Assembly (NCBI GenBank): GCA_020086605.1
Contig: JACBWW010000050.1
Span: forward strand, 3,666,870-3,730,869
Reading direction: 5' to 3'
Source: Lanius collurio
Lineage: Eukaryota; Chordata; Aves; Passeriformes; Laniidae
DNA: 64,000 nucleotides
A model generated the notes under the pieces. That model saw only the letters and a list, made by a program, of their open reading frames with translations. It had not been told where the DNA came from and did not search any database. The position numbers and the translations under genes were made by a program. Position 1 is the first letter of the stretch. Each line of letters opens with the position of its first letter. This document shows, in pieces, positions 1-13,900 of this stretch.

Positions 1-1837
1 GGAGATTTTGTTTTTTCCCCTGCTGGCTCCTGCAGGCATCCCAGCCGTCCTCTGAAAGGTTCAGATCATGTGCAGAGGGACGCATTGATATGAAGAGGAC
101 CTGGTTTAGTGCTGGTGAGACCCAGGGCAGAGTCTTCTCCAAAGTCCATTTTGAGCAGAGCTGCAAGAGCGTTTTTGGTTTTGTTTCTGTTTTCTTTTTG
201 TTGTTTTTTGGTTGGTTTTTTAAAAATTTTTTGGAGTAAATCCTGAGATACCTTTTGCTCATGCTCTTCCTTGTGCAATACTTGGGGATGTGTCTTGATG
301 AGAGATGTGCCTGTGCACTGCCAGGACACCCTTGTTTTTGCCATGTACTGCCATCTCTGGCATACTGGTTTTCCTGGGGAAAAGGGTGGAATGGAAGTCC
401 AAATAGAATAGAGAAGCTGGAGAAGAGACTTCTTGACCCCAGCTGACAAACCCTCTGCTCCCAGCAGTAAGATTTGATGTGCATTCCTGTCCTGCCCCAT
501 ATCAGGGGCAGTCCTTGAAAAACCCCTTGCTAGAAACAGTTGGAGTTGTGGATTCATTCTTCTCTCCCTCCACCTCAAATTCTGTTTTTCTGAAGCCAAA
601 CCCCCTCTCTTTTCCCCAGCAGGACCAACCTCTGCATTTCCTTCCTTCTCTCATGTTTTCTCCTCCTGTTTTGTCCCCTATTATCCTCTTTTGTGGGGCT
701 TCTTTTGTCCTCAAGGTTGGTGCACCTTTTCTGAGAGCAGAACTCACTAACAAAGCCCCTGTAATTAGCAAAACTTCTTCAGACCTGCATGAGTGCCTTC
801 CACCCTCACCCAAACCCCTCGCCAGCAGAACTTGCACCTTACAGAGCAGAGCTTGCAGTGTCACAGGACATCCTGTTGAAATGCTGAACTCTTCTGTGCC
901 TTAAAATGCTCTCGGTTTCAGAAAGTTGGGGATGTCTCCAGGTCTGCTGCAGCCTTTGTAGGATGTCTGTGGATGGCCTCCTGCTTCCCCTCCTCACTCT
1001 GCTGGAGCGTGTTATAAATGAAAACTGCCAATTAAATCGAATTAATAACTTGTGTGAGCCAAATTATTAATATAAAAACAAACAGAATTTATTTTATGAT
1101 CAAATTGACAATTTTGGATAGCCACTATAAAACGGCAGGGCCAAGCCTAGGTTCTTGACCCTGGGTGCCACATACACAGCCCTGAACACCAGCAGTTTGG
1201 GTAGGTAGTGCACACCTTCGAGGTTTCTGAGTCCAGTTTTTATACTGTTTTTCTTGCCTCTGGCTAGAAAATCCTTTGTCTTTTTCATATTCATCTTGTC
1301 TTCTGTGGTCCTCTGGTCCAGAGATCAGGGGTCCGTTCAGATGTTGATGTGTTCAGGAACTCTTTTGTGTCTTTGGTTGATATTTTCCAGGAACTCTTCT
1401 TGTGTCATTAAAATGAAGAGTCTTAGGTAAGAGGTCCGTTCATCAGCATGGTCCAGGGAGGAACAGAAACTTAGATGATCATCTCTGTTGCTCCTTTCAG
1501 ATGGAAAAAGGATTTTCCAAGGGCAGAGTGGATTTGGAGTAGGTTGATGTGCCAGATGGATTTCTGGCTTCCCGATGATGATGGGTACTTGAGACCTCTC
1601 TGGTGGAGGTGCCTGTGCTTCAGATGCAAATGTTATCACTGAGAAGGGTAACCCGTGACTCTGGCTGGGCTACCAGGGAACATGCCAAGGCACATTCCAA
1701 ACATAACATCTTTGGATACATGTACAGTCTAATATCCCTTATACTTAAATCAACCTTGATACCATTTAATTTATTATGAATTTTGACTCATCTATAACAA
1801 GCGTGTGCTGACTGTCTCCTCCCCTTTGTCCGTGCAG

Positions 1838-1983
1838 GGCGTACATGAGCGTGAAGGAGCTGAAGGAGGCTCTGCAGCTGAACAGCACCCATTTCCTCAA
1901 TGTTTACTTCGCCAGTTCGGTGAGGGAAGAGCTGGCTGGTGCTGCCACTTGGCCGTGGGACAAAGAGGCCCTTAGTCACCTGG
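1838..1983 (+). CDS. PAPPA2: PAPPA2 exon E1 (protease domain, before the zinc motif)
   Basis: Encodes residues 1-48 of the visible fragment, beginning [12 protein letters not shown] and ending with DKEALSHL, plus split codons at both ends (1 nt in, 1 nt out). The acceptor is a T/C-rich tract ending in cgtgcag and the donor is gtaagt. It is the protease-domain segment just before the active-site helix. NST at residues 15-17 is a potential N-glycosylation site. The preceding exon, which must end with two bases of a split codon, was not found in 1-1837. Confidence 0.93.
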
Positions 1984-4900
1984 GTAAGTGAGTTATCCCG
2001 TTTGTGGTGCCTCAGAATTGCTGGTTTTCCTCTCTCTTCCTTGGCTTGGCAAAGAGAGGCGGATGTGCTGTGCCTCAGCGTTGTGGGTGTTTGATAAGAA
2101 GGTCATGATAACAGGGTTTGGGTGTTCCAACAGCTGCTGCCCAAAGGAAGAGAGCTGCCTGTGGTGCCATGAAGACTTTTTTGCCTTTTCTTTTATACCC
2201 CTGCTACACCTTTTTGTAACTTCTGTGTTCTTAGTGCTTTTTGCCTACGTTCTTGGCCTTGTCTGTTCAGCTGGGAGACTCAGCATTTCAGAAGCTCTGT
2301 AGGTAGGGGTCAGTGTGCCCCAGACCCCAAGGTCCTCTCCAGAACACCTTCTGTAAACTGAGATAGAACCATCCAGGGGAAGGTTCCTCGGGGAGGGGGG
2401 CTCACTCGAGCCTCTCATTGGGGAATTTTTGATAGATCTGCTAATTAGTAACACCTATAATGTGATACCAGATCTTTTGGGGGATTGCAAGGTGCATTTC
2501 AGTGCATTTGACCTGGATGTGGTGCACCTAAGGAACCTTACAATAAATACCAAGGTAAAATCCTTTTTTCCCCTTCTAACCGTGTTTGACTCTTGATTTT
2601 AAGATTAGGAAAAGGCATCACCTGTTCCCTGAGTCTATGTGGATGAGAGGGTGAGGTTACACACTGACAAGGAACTTCAGCATTGTTATGAGAAACTTCT
2701 GATGGTGGACACAGTGGGATTACAGGTTTACCATAAGTGCAGGCTCTGGAGAGGGCTCCAGACTCACATTTGGTTTCCCCTGGACCTTCCAGGTCAATCT
2801 TTTAGGATTCTGGAGACATTGAACTTCCCTCTGCAGCACATAATAGCAAACAGACATAAACCCAGGAGTGTCACTGTTTTCAGAGCTGAGATGGCAGATT
2901 TCAGCAACCCCAGGGCAGCAGCCAGAACCAGCCACTTCCGAATCCAGCTGCAAGTGTGAGGATAACGGTCAGATTTTACCATGTTTTTATAACTTGGCCT
3001 ACTACCTGCTGGAGGCAAGTCCTCATAGGCTGCAAAACAGCCAAAATGGCGACTGGTTCCCTAGAATGTGGTTGTTTTGTGCATTTTCTGCTATTTCTGT
3101 TGTTTCTCTTTTTCCTGCCCCTTCCTACCACCTCTTCACTGTCGGAGTTTTCTGGCAAAGCCCTTTACACTTTGCAGTCAAAATGTCTAAAGTGTTTCTC
3201 AATAAGTAACTGGAAATAATTACTCCTGACACCTGCACAGCAGACCTAGACCTTCTGCTTTTACAAGTGCGTGATGTTCAATCCTTAAAAGTTTTACACT
3301 GCTGTTAAAGACCTGTTTTAAAGTTCCTTTTTGCCAGTTTCCCTTCCCTCAATGGGTTTCAGGGCTGTTTTTTCAATAGCATGTGGCTACAGCTGCTTGT
3401 TGAGGAAGGCAAATCTCCATGAAATTTATTCTTCCAGCTTCCAGAAATCACTTCCAAGGCTCAGCTTGACAATCATCTGACTGCAGCAAGTGCTTCAGCC
3501 ACACACATTCTCCTCAGACCCCTCCCAATGGCTTGCAAGCAGTTGTTCAGAGGGGTAATTGGGGTGACTGGTCTCATCAAAAGCTTGCATTCAGCTCCAG
3601 TCTCTGCACTCGTGTCCAGCCAGGGACACGAGAAATGGCACCATCTGGAAATGCTGGATCCGGGTTTTAGCGTGGAGGTGCAGGGGAGAAGGGGTGTTGT
3701 CTTAGCTCTGGTGCCAGAGCTGTGAAGTATGAAGCTGGATCCAAACTCCTTGGAGGCTCTGGCACGGACTGAAGACTTGGGCTCAAGACTGTCCTTGGTT
3801 TTAGATTTAATGAGCTCGGGAGGGCGGGTGGCAGACTCTGCTCTCCGTAAACAGCGAGCTCCACCACATCATCACTTGCTTTGTACCATGCACAATGTAT
3901 ATTATTGTCCCACACAGGAGAAACCTGGGACTGGGGAAGCCATGAGTATGTGGCTTTTGACAAAAACTCTCACAAGGGGCCGCTGGAGAATCTGAGTAGA
4001 TGTGGAAGTAAAGTGGTGAGTAAAGAGAAAGGAAAACCTTGGGAGGAGTTAATGGCAGTTTGAGAAAAATTCCTGAGTTTAGGGACCTAACTGTGGCCAG
4101 GGGTGGAGACAGGTCTATACACAAGAGAGGGGTCTGTCTCCAAAAAGACAGACTCCTTTCCTTGTGCTAAATCTTGCTTATCTCCTGTCTACCCTGACCT
4201 GAAGATATGAGGGTCAGCACGCAAGACTGGCACCCCTCATGCCACTGTCTGCTCCCAGGGAGCAGAAATGCCCTGCTGATTTTCCCCTACACAGACTCTC
4301 TTCTGCTTTAGTTCTCTGCATGAATCAAATTGGTTCCTTGACTTCTCTGAGAAGCCAAACTGCCTCTTGTCCCCAGAGAGTCTTGGTCAGATTTTGCTCT
4401 GTTTGTTTCTCTGAGCTGGACTTTCTTAGATGTTTTCAGCAGAAGCATCGTGAGACTTTTTCTCCTCCAACTGCCTTCCCTTCATCTATTTTAATAGTTT
4501 GCCTCAGCCCAAAAATCACTAGATTTTCTTGTTCTCCATCAGTTCTTCTCAAGAAGTTGTTTAATCTGCCATCTGGATTTTGATCTTTTATAAACCATTT
4601 TTTCATGATCTCTGAGTGTGTTTTTCAAGAGGGTCCCCCTCACCTTCCTGTTGGTGTCATCACCTTCTGGAAGTCTTCCATGAATTTTGTTTTTCATCCC
4701 CTTCTCTTCACAATGCTCCTTTGGGACTACTAGAAATTACATGACCATTCATGTGCTGGTTGCTTACAGTTCTATTGCTCTTCTCCAGACTTTTTTCCTG
4801 AGTAAATTTAATTTTCAGGCAGCCTTTCTGAAGGCTTAGGGATAGTTTACCAATAATACAGCCAACAGCAACTACTTTCAATGAAGCATAAAAGGTAATT

Positions 4901-7900
4901 ACTGGCTTGGAGAGGGCTGAAGTGGTCTATGAAATTTCTGTAGACTGTGTTTCAGCTGCTGTGGAGCTCCCAGACAGAGACAACTTGCTGCCAGACAGCA
5001 GCAGAGGTAGAAGGGCTCAGGTCTGTTTGCACCACTCCCTGTGCTGTTTCAGTCTTTCCACCGTAATCACAGCGAGTTCCTCGCAAATTCAGATTTCTTG
5101 GAGTCTGGAATGAGTTTTCTGAGAACTTAGAAGTAAATCTTTTTAACTACAAAGCAGAAGGAGTCAAAGAACTTCATTTAAAAAAACAAAAACAACCCAA
5201 CAAAACCTTAGCTTTCTGTGGTGGAAAGCCTTGTTCAAAAAACCCAGCAATGTAATAATGCAGATGCTTTAAACTTCATGTGAGCTGCAGAAACATGGTC
5301 GAAAGGCAAGGGAATTGTGAACATTTGATGTTATAAATACCTTCTGTAGTTATATAAGCTGGGGCCAGCTCATATATCTGGCAGAGGTCAGTGGATCCTG
5401 AAGGAGGGCCAGCCCTTCCACCCGAGGCACCTTAGGCAATGGCCATCTTCCTGTCTGACTAATTGTCATGCATTTGTTCCATTAATTGCTGTGACTCAGT
5501 GCTGGGGAAGACTGGCCCTGCAGTGCAGGTCCAGCTTTGTGCCTTACTGTTTAAGGACCCTGCAGTTACTTGGGGGTGTCCTCTGGCAAAGCCCTGACCT
5601 AGGAACAGGTTGGCTCCTTTGGGACTGGTGTGGACAGGAGTCCTTCAGCACTGCCACTGATCCTGGCTGGTAGCAGAGAACGTCCTGGGGGAGCAGGAGC
5701 TTCCAGGGTTGTGTGAGTGAAGGAGGAGCAGGGTCTGCACCAGCACAGATCATTGGCTGTACTGGTGGGCTGGGGATCTCCTCTTGCATGTTGAGAGTGG
5801 AGGCTTGGCCATGGGGGCATTACCAGGTCGTGCAGCCTGGAGGGACAAGGTGTTGTGAGGCCAGACCTGAAGCTTTCCAGCTGCCTGGACCTGGCTGGGT
5901 GAAGAAGTCTCTGGTTCCCCTTTCTCGGAGTGCTGGACCCCATCGATACCACAGGGACATGAAAGTTTTTAGCTTTGTTGTGTAAATGCAGGCCTTGTGA
6001 ACCTCCTTGAGGCCGTTCTCAGGCACTGGAAGCCCCTTTCTGCCAGGGCAGGAGGAGGCAGAGGTGAGAAGGGGATGCCTGATCTGCCGTGGAGAGAGAG
6101 AGGGGAGGATGGTCCTGTTGGGATGCTATGAACACTTCCACATCTTGCCTTCACAGCCAGGATCCTGCAGAGGGGAAATAGAACTTCCTGGTCCAGAGCT
6201 GGGAGCCCTTCCAACTCATCAAGGAGCAGTGGGGACAGGGAGTGAAGGGATAGGGATGTTCTGGAAGGCAGAGTTCTCAGGCTGTTTCCAATTCTGCCAT
6301 TTAATTAGCTGTTAAAATGAATACTAAAAATATGATCATCCTTGTGGAGTGTGGGGGAGGGATGGGACAGGGGAAGCCAGCAGAGAGGAGGGGACAGGGT
6401 ACCCCGGCCTTGGCATCCCTCTCTTGTGACAGTTTTCTGCCTCCCTGTACTGGAATGCCATTTATTCCACCACATGGGAAGAGCACTGGGTTTCTGCAGG
6501 GAGGAGGGCTGGGCTGCTTGGTCCCAGGGCCCCCCTGTGCCCCTGGTGCTCAGCCCCTTTCCCTGTGGTTACTGCTGCAGGATGCATGCAGGGCTTTCAC
6601 GTCTCATTTACTTGTTTATGAACTCTATTTTCTTTCTGTGTGTGCATTCCTCCTCTCAGACCTTTGGGCAGGCAGCCCCCCTGCCTTGCTCAGGCTTGGG
6701 TTTGGCTGTAGAGATGCCTTTTCTTTCTTTTCTCTCTTCTCTCATGCCCTGTTTTGATTGAAATGAGAAGCAGCCTTTTTTTTTTTTTAATGTGCCCACT
6801 GGGTTTCCCATCAGTGGGATGCCCTTTGCTATCTACAGCATTTACCAGGGTGGTAATTGAGAGGCTGATGGCTTCCAGAGAACTAAGAGTTGACAGCACA
6901 GAGCATGGAGGTCCCCAAAAGGATTTTTCAACCTCTGTACTTCTTGTGACCCATCTCCAGGCAACTAAAGGGTCAAGAGCTGACTGATGGGATGCAAAGT
7001 CCTCTGCCCTGTTGTCTCACAACTAGGAAGAAAGGGAATGCAGCTACTTTGTGACCCATCCTTTGCCTCAAGCCCTGGGCAGAAGCTCCACTCTGTGGGA
7101 AGGAAGAGCAATAAACATGAATTTTGAGCTAAGAAACGGTGCCACTTGACAGGTCAGTGGTGCCTCTCAGCCCTTCCACAGGCCACACACGCAGGATGTT
7201 CCATAGAAGGTGCCACCCTTATTTCTTCACCCCTTGCTGGAAAGGCTTGGGAGAACTGCTCAGGGCATCTCTCTGAAGGTCCCTTTCCTGCCCCCAGCTC
7301 AGTGTTCACCCAGCATGGCTCCCCCATAGAGTCCCAGGCCTGTTGGTGCCTTGCCAGAGGGATGATGTGAAGAAAACCCTCTCTTGGAAGGAATGCCCCG
7401 TCCTCGAGGACCTGAGGTAGCCAGTGGCGTGTGGAGCTGATCCAGGAGCAGATTTCAAGCAGCCTGTGTGGCTGGAGACCACCACTGTGGCCACCTGCCA
7501 GCTCTAGCCCTGCTGGCAGGGCAGTGATCATCAGCAGAGATGCAGTAGCACAGGCTCTGCCGTGAGGTAGCTGGCACAGTAAATCCTCCAGGGCCCTGCA
7601 AAGGAGAAGGGAGCACGCTGTGCTGGAGCCAACTATTCACCACGCTGCCATCCAAGCTGTCTGGGTTAAAAGCAGTTGTGTAAAAACAGCCTCCCAAGAC
7701 ACGGAGGAGTTGCCTGGAGTCAGCCTGGGCACATACTGGGGTCTGCTTTTAGCACCCCTGTCTTGTTGATACTCCCCAGCCCTTGTTCCTTCACTCTTAA
7801 AGCGGCATGGAAAAGTGGGATGGAGCACGAAAATGGGAGGAGAAAAAAAGGGGGGAAGTGGCCAGTGAAAAAACTCAAAACAAGGAGAAAAATGCAGAGA

Positions 7901-10900
7901 TTGCAAAGAGATTTCAATCTGGACAAAAAAGAAAGGAGGCAAATAAAAGGAGACCAGTGAAGCAATTTTTTTTTGTTCTTGAGCACCTTCTGTGGAGAGT
8001 TTCCTAGCAGGTGTGGTACAGGGTGTTCATCCCAGGTCAGGAGCTGGAGAATGCTGGCAGTGAGCAAAGGGAGGGCTCTGTTCCACCTGGCTTTTGTCAG
8101 CATCCCTGATCCTTGTTCTTCCTGTCACAGACAGGCTCACAGGAAAGGAAAAGCAACTTGTCCTGCAGCCACAGGTCAGTTTAGGGCAGGATCACCACGG
8201 GTCCTGTGCAGCTCCATGCTGTTGCTCTCAGTATGAGCTGGCAGCTCTGGGACAGTTCCTGGGGGACTTGGTCTGTGCCTATCCAACATCTTTGATAGCT
8301 GAACCTGCACCAAACTGGCTTGGAGACAAACTGCCCCTCTGTGTCCCCTTGAGTCAGGGGCTGGGGTGCCCCAGTGAAGAGGAGATGGTTTGTGATGGTT
8401 TGTGAGGCTCTTGTTGGGTTCACTTGGTGCCGCTTGCTCACGTGCAGACCCCTCTGAAAAGGGGAGGAAGAGATCTTCAGAAGCTGTGTCTTGGGAAATC
8501 CCACTCTAAACTACACTGAGTTCGGGTCAGGTTTGTGGTAGAATCTCAGTGGATTTCAACAGCATCTCATGAGACTTTTAGTTTACCTCTCAGAGTCTGT
8601 TTTGGTGGTTGAAGCCATAGGTCATGGGTGATTTCTCAGCAGGGGCTGGGGGCAGTGCATTTGAATCTCCATATGGGTTTGTGCTGGAAGCTGGCTTCTG
8701 GCTGGCATAGCTGGATGTGTTGGGACTTTGCTCAGCACCTCATGGTCCTCACCTGCCACGGGAGCTGGCCTGCCTCACATGCCTGTCTAGGCCAGGGAAG
8801 GACTCCTGTCCTCTGGTTCAAAAGATGATCCCTGTAAAGTCACAGCAGGGCTCAGTTTGGTGCCCTGGCTCCAAACCTCGTTTGGAGTTGTGTGATCCAA
8901 AGCAGACATGGAGTTACAGCCATGCAAAAAGATGCAGAGGGAAACAGTAGCTGAAATGATTGAAGGTGTTGAGGGCAGAAAAATGTGGTAGGAGGGGAAG
9001 AAAAACCACCCACAGCATTCCAGTGTAAGAAGCCTACTCCTGTCCTACAAGAGGCTCAATATGTCCATGTTTGGGTCTCCATCTGGCCCCTCGTCTGTGG
9101 CCTGGAAGCCCAATGAGAGGAGCTTTACCCCTCACAGGTAACAATGATGCCACTGTCTCTTTTGTGGAATGATGCTCTCTGCACTTGTGATTCCAGGTGG
9201 AGTTGTCCTCAACCCTGCTTACTACGGTGTGCACGGCCACACCAACACCATGATCCACGAGGTGGGGCACGTCCTGGGGCTGTACCACGTCTTTAAGGGA
9301 GTGAGCGAGCGGGAATCTTGTGACGATCCCTGCAGGGAGACCACTCCCTCTATGGAGACCGGCGACCTCTGTGCCGACACTGCCCCCGCCCCGAAGAGTA
9401 AACTCTGCCGGGACCCAGACCCTACCAATGACACCTGTGGGCAGACACATTTCACAGGGACCCCCTTCAACAACTACATGAGCTACACAGGTAACGGGAC
9501 TCACAAGGGGTCATCTTCCCTAAAACTTGGGCTTCCCTCCTTTTCTTTGTTCCCTAACCAACATGGTCCCCCCTGATGGGGTGGGATGTGGCAGGCAGTG
9601 CTTGCAGCAGCTTCTTAACCACTTCCTTCCCTCGAGCTGTTTCTATCCATCCCTCCCTTCCTGCCCGTGGGTCCCTGGACATGCACCAAGGCCGCTCTTG
9701 TCTGCGTGTGCCTTTGTTCTCCAGTCCTGAAGCTGTTGTTGTTAGCATTATTACTATTATTGTTATTATTGTTATCGTTACTATTGTTATTATTGTCATT
9801 ATGAATTATTAATAGTATTTTATTGATTATTAGTAATTTTTGATAAGAATCATTAATTGATATTATTATTAATAATAATTAATATTATTATTAATAATAA
9901 TTAAGTATTAACCTCCCGACCCCTTTTGGCGTGGTTCCCAAAGTCGTGCCGCAGGGGGCTGGTGTTTCTCCTGGCACGCAGGAGTTCGGGAGCCGGCGGA
10001 GCGCTTCCGTCCCGCCGCCCGCCCCCGCTGCCGGGCGGTGTCTCTGCCCAGGTGTCGGGGCTGGGCAGGTGCGGGACGCGGAGCTGCTGAGGCAGTGCCA
10101 TCTGGTGGCTTTGGGGACACACGGCACCGAGAGCCCCCGCCAGCAGAGCCACCGCACGCTGGTGCCTCCCAGCCTTCCCTAGAAGAAGTGCCCCCAAAAT
10201 CAGTTTGGCCGGGAGGGAGCAGGGTGCGTGTTGCCGTGCCCCGACCCTCAGCCCGGCCTCTCTTCTCCCCCAGACGATGAGTGCACCAACAGCTTCACCC
10301 CCAACCAGGTGGCCCGGATGCATTGCTACCTGGACCTGGTGTACCAGCGCTGGGGCCACAGCAGGAAGCCGGCGCCCATCCCGATGCCTCCCATGCTCAC
10401 GGGGCAGACGCAGGACTCCCTCAGCATCTACTGGCTGCCTCCCATCAGCGGTGTCCTCCACGAGAGGTGAGGCTGCTGTGCTTGCCGAGGGCTTGGGCTC
10501 GCACGGGGAGCCTGCTGGAAGGGGCGAGGGGTCTCTGTGGTGTGGAGCCCCAATCCCCTTCCCACCCCGGTGGTGTCCAGCAGAGCCCTGGCACGCAGGA
10601 GCCAGGCTGCTGCTGCGGTGGCCCCGTGGCCGATGGGCTCTCCTGCAAGCTTCCTGCTGTCGGGGTGCCGGGAGGGGAAACCAAAGAGCATCAGGAGGCA
10701 AAGCCAGCTCTTAAACCCCAGAGTGCAATCAGGGAATGAAAAATGAGCTTAATTTAGCACTTATTGTATAAAGTAGCTATTTACCAGGAGGAAATGCAGC
10801 CCCGTGGTTAAGGCAGGGAGCTCGAACCACAAGAGCTGGGTTTCGTTCCCAGCGCTGTCAGGGACTCACAGAGCAGCTAACTGTGGGGGTAAGGCAGGAA

Positions 10901-13900
10901 ACTTTTCAAGCTGGAGAAATGATGCCAAGGAGCCAGAGTTGTTTGGCTGGTGAGCTGTGCATGGCCACGGGTGTTGGGTGGCTTGTCTTCTCCCCACTAA
11001 AAGGGAGCCACCAAGACCTGGATACACCACCAGTGTCTCTATTCAGCAGCCCCTCTAACTAAAATATTTCAGTTTCCACCAGGTTTTAGGTGGTGAGACT
11101 TTTTTTTTTTTGCTTATGAGATCCTAAGCACATACATAAAGAGCTTTTGAGCTTGTTTTGAAGCTGTTTCATAAAGTTATCTTTTACAATTAAAAGGAAA
11201 ATGCTGTTTGATGGCAGCTGGGGCCTTCTTGGGTCGGTGTTTGCTGACTTTTCAAACAACGGGTGCTCTCTGCAATAGGATTTTTGCTCAGGAGTAATGA
11301 GAGCATGTGCAAGAGTCACCCCACAGACAGGAGAGGCTCTGAGGGCTGGCAAGCCTGGAGTCATCCAAATATGCTGCTTTGTTGGGGAATGAAGTGATTT
11401 GGGAGCAGGAAACCGTGGGTCCAGAAGGGAGGCACTTCTGAACAGTCCCACTCATAACTGGCTCAGGAGCTGAGCCATTGTGGGAGTCCTGCATCCCCTG
11501 AGATGAACTGGTCAAGGAAAGTGGCTGAGGTGTCCCTGATAATAGAAAAGGGCCTTTATCTTTTTTTGGAGATCCCAGGGATCGACATTATTGGGACTTG
11601 TTTGTATTACAATAATGCTGGAAGCCAAAACCTGGATTTAGCAGAGAGAGCCTTAATTGCACCCACTCTGGTCCAGAGGCATTGCCCTGGGAAGTGTGGG
11701 GTCTGGTCACTCTGCCTGGCAGGGAGGGGACAGGTTTTTCATCCAAGACTACCCTGAGAGCATGGAGGAGAGGTTAAATCCAGCCTGCCACCCTTATTTC
11801 CCTGTCTTTAAAGAAGCTTTATTCCAAGCAGGATGCCATCCACCCAGGGCATTTCTGAGGCCCTAGCTCTGCTTCTCCACCCTCCTGCCTGACCCTGGTG
11901 AAGCATGGAGGGAAGGTCTGACGTGGCAGTGTCTGTGCTCTGTCAGCAGGGAGCAGGACACGCTCTGTGACAGCTGTGCCGAGGACGGCACCTTCCGCCA
12001 GTACGTGCACGAGGCCTCTTCCCCTCGGGTCTGTGATTCCTCTGGCTACTGGACCCCAGAAGAGGCAGAAGGTAAAATGTCTCCTCTCTTTTGCTGCCTG
12101 TGAATCCCCAGACAGAATCTTGCTGGTACAAGAAAAAGAATCTTTTCTTTTTTTTTTCCTTTTAGAGAATCAGTTTTCTTCCCTTTGCGAGGGTTCTGTA
12201 GTGCAGGAAGGACTTCCTGGTAGGAGAAACCTGGTAATTAATGGCCAGCTGGCTTTGGACAAACCAACTGGCACCCCAATATTAACCCAAATCATTGTTC
12301 AGACAGGTGTTGTTGAGAGATACTGAGCAAAGGGAGGAGCATGTAACTGAAATCAATCTTAAAATACAAATCTCATTCAAAACCTCAGGGACACTCACAG
12401 GCTTTCATGTAGCCTTGTCCAAAGGGAGTGAGAGGAGCTCTGTGCCGAGTCCCACTGAGTCTGTGCCAAGCCCTGGGCAGCCCATTCCTCCCTAGGAAGG
12501 CAGACAGCAGCCGGGCACTACAGCTTCTCTTGTGCCAAGACCCAGATGTTGGTTTAGAGACCCACCTTGTGGGCACGGTGGTGACTTTCAGGGTCACACA
12601 GCTGCCACAGGAGCTGCTGGGCTTTTCTTGCTGCCTCACCTCCTCCAAGAGCAGGGCAGAGGAGGCAGGAGACCGGGGGAGCTGACCCTGGGAGCTGTGT
12701 GAGGTGCATGTGCTGCTGCTGAACCATGCAGAGCCAGAGGACGTGGTTCTGTGTGTCTGTAGTTATCACTACAGCTGCTTGTTGGCTCTGATAAAAAGAG
12801 GGAGTTTGTGGGTTTCAGAAACTTTTAGATTTGTGTTAAATGGGTGAAGGCTTTGAATTGGTGCTGGGCCCTAAGAAATGCTTCCAGTGGCTAATGAAGA
12901 CAAGGGTATTTCTACTACAGAATGATAAATTCCAGTGATCCTTTCTGGGCCTGAAAGGGCCAGCGCTTCATTTCTCAGGGGAGGCAGGATGGGGCTCTCA
13001 GGTTAGCCTGGGCACTGTCCTGGAGGCTCTTCTGGAAAATCAGCCTTCCAGACCTGCTTCCCAGCTTTGGACCGGGTCCCTTTCTATGTTCCAGTGTGTG
13101 CTTGTGCAAAGCTTCTGTCTCTGCTCTGCTTGGAGCATTCAGGTGCCCTTGGCAAAGTTTCTGCACCTGTGAGACTCCAGAGGAAGCTTCGTGCTCCTCA
13201 GCTGTGTCCAGGCTGTCCCTAGGTCTTGGCACCGTGTCCAGCTGCACTGTGGACATCATTGTTCCCATTTGGGGGGGAACTGTGAGACCCCAGACCTGCT
13301 GAGCCTTGCTCATGTGTGCAAGCACCCAGCAGCTGGGAGACCAGGGGGGATTATTGCTTCCCAGGGTGTTAGGGCAGGTGCCACCAGTTCTAGGACATGC
13401 CTGTAGTGGGTGAAAACCCACATGGGGTGTGCATTTACAGCCGTGAGATGGGTAAGGAAGATCCACCCCTGTGGGTCTCCTCTGAAGCCAGCTGCCCCCT
13501 GGTTTTCACCAGCTTCCTGCTTGTCCCAGGTCCCCCGGACGTGGACCAGCCCTGTGAGCCCAGTCTGCAGGCCTGGAGTCCGGAGCTCCACCTGTATGAC
13601 ATGAACATGACCGTGCCGTGCCCCCAGCCGGACGGCTGCATCCTGGAGCTGCGCTTCCTGCACCCCGTGTACCCCGACTCCCTCACCCTCTGGACCACGT
13701 ACCTCTCCACGGGCTCCCCCAAGGCGCTCTCCGACATCGAAATCCTGACAGAGCAGGGGGACTCCATCCACCTGGGCCCCCTGGACACCTTCTGTGACGT
13801 CCCCTTTACTGTGAAGCTCAACATCCCTAAGAAGATGTCTGGAGTTAAAATCTACACCTTTGACGAGAGGATGGAGATAGACACGGCCCTGCTGAGCTCC

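Larger units (their letters stand above)
9491..10273. other. PAPPA2 intron 2: A/T palindromic tract followed by a CpG-rich block
   Basis: Phase-1 intron of 783 bp. It holds an imperfect TTA-type repeat ending in an inverted A/T repeat (about 9735-9905), directly followed by a GC- and CpG-rich stretch (about 9906-10260) up to the E3 acceptor. Both are listed separately. Confidence 0.85.

Noticed and set aside
1329..1450. Repeated words ggtccgttca and caggaactctt in intronic sequence
   Set aside because: Only short words recur, with unequal spacing. Too little to call a tandem repeat or element.
1..1837. Possible upstream PAPPA2 exon (for example after ctcctgcag near 27-36)
   Set aside because: No translation resembling the family and no donor giving the required phase could be supported.
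9901..10701. 266-residue open frame on the minus strand over E3 and the CpG-rich block
   Set aside because: It is the shadow of a GC-rich exon and CpG block. The sequence is Pro/Arg/Gly-rich without a family pattern, and the + strand carries the real coding exon.
10799..10870. tRNA-like A and B boxes
   Set aside because: The stems do not form a full cloverleaf and the order continues as a MIR-type SINE, so it is a SINE fossil and not a tRNA gene.
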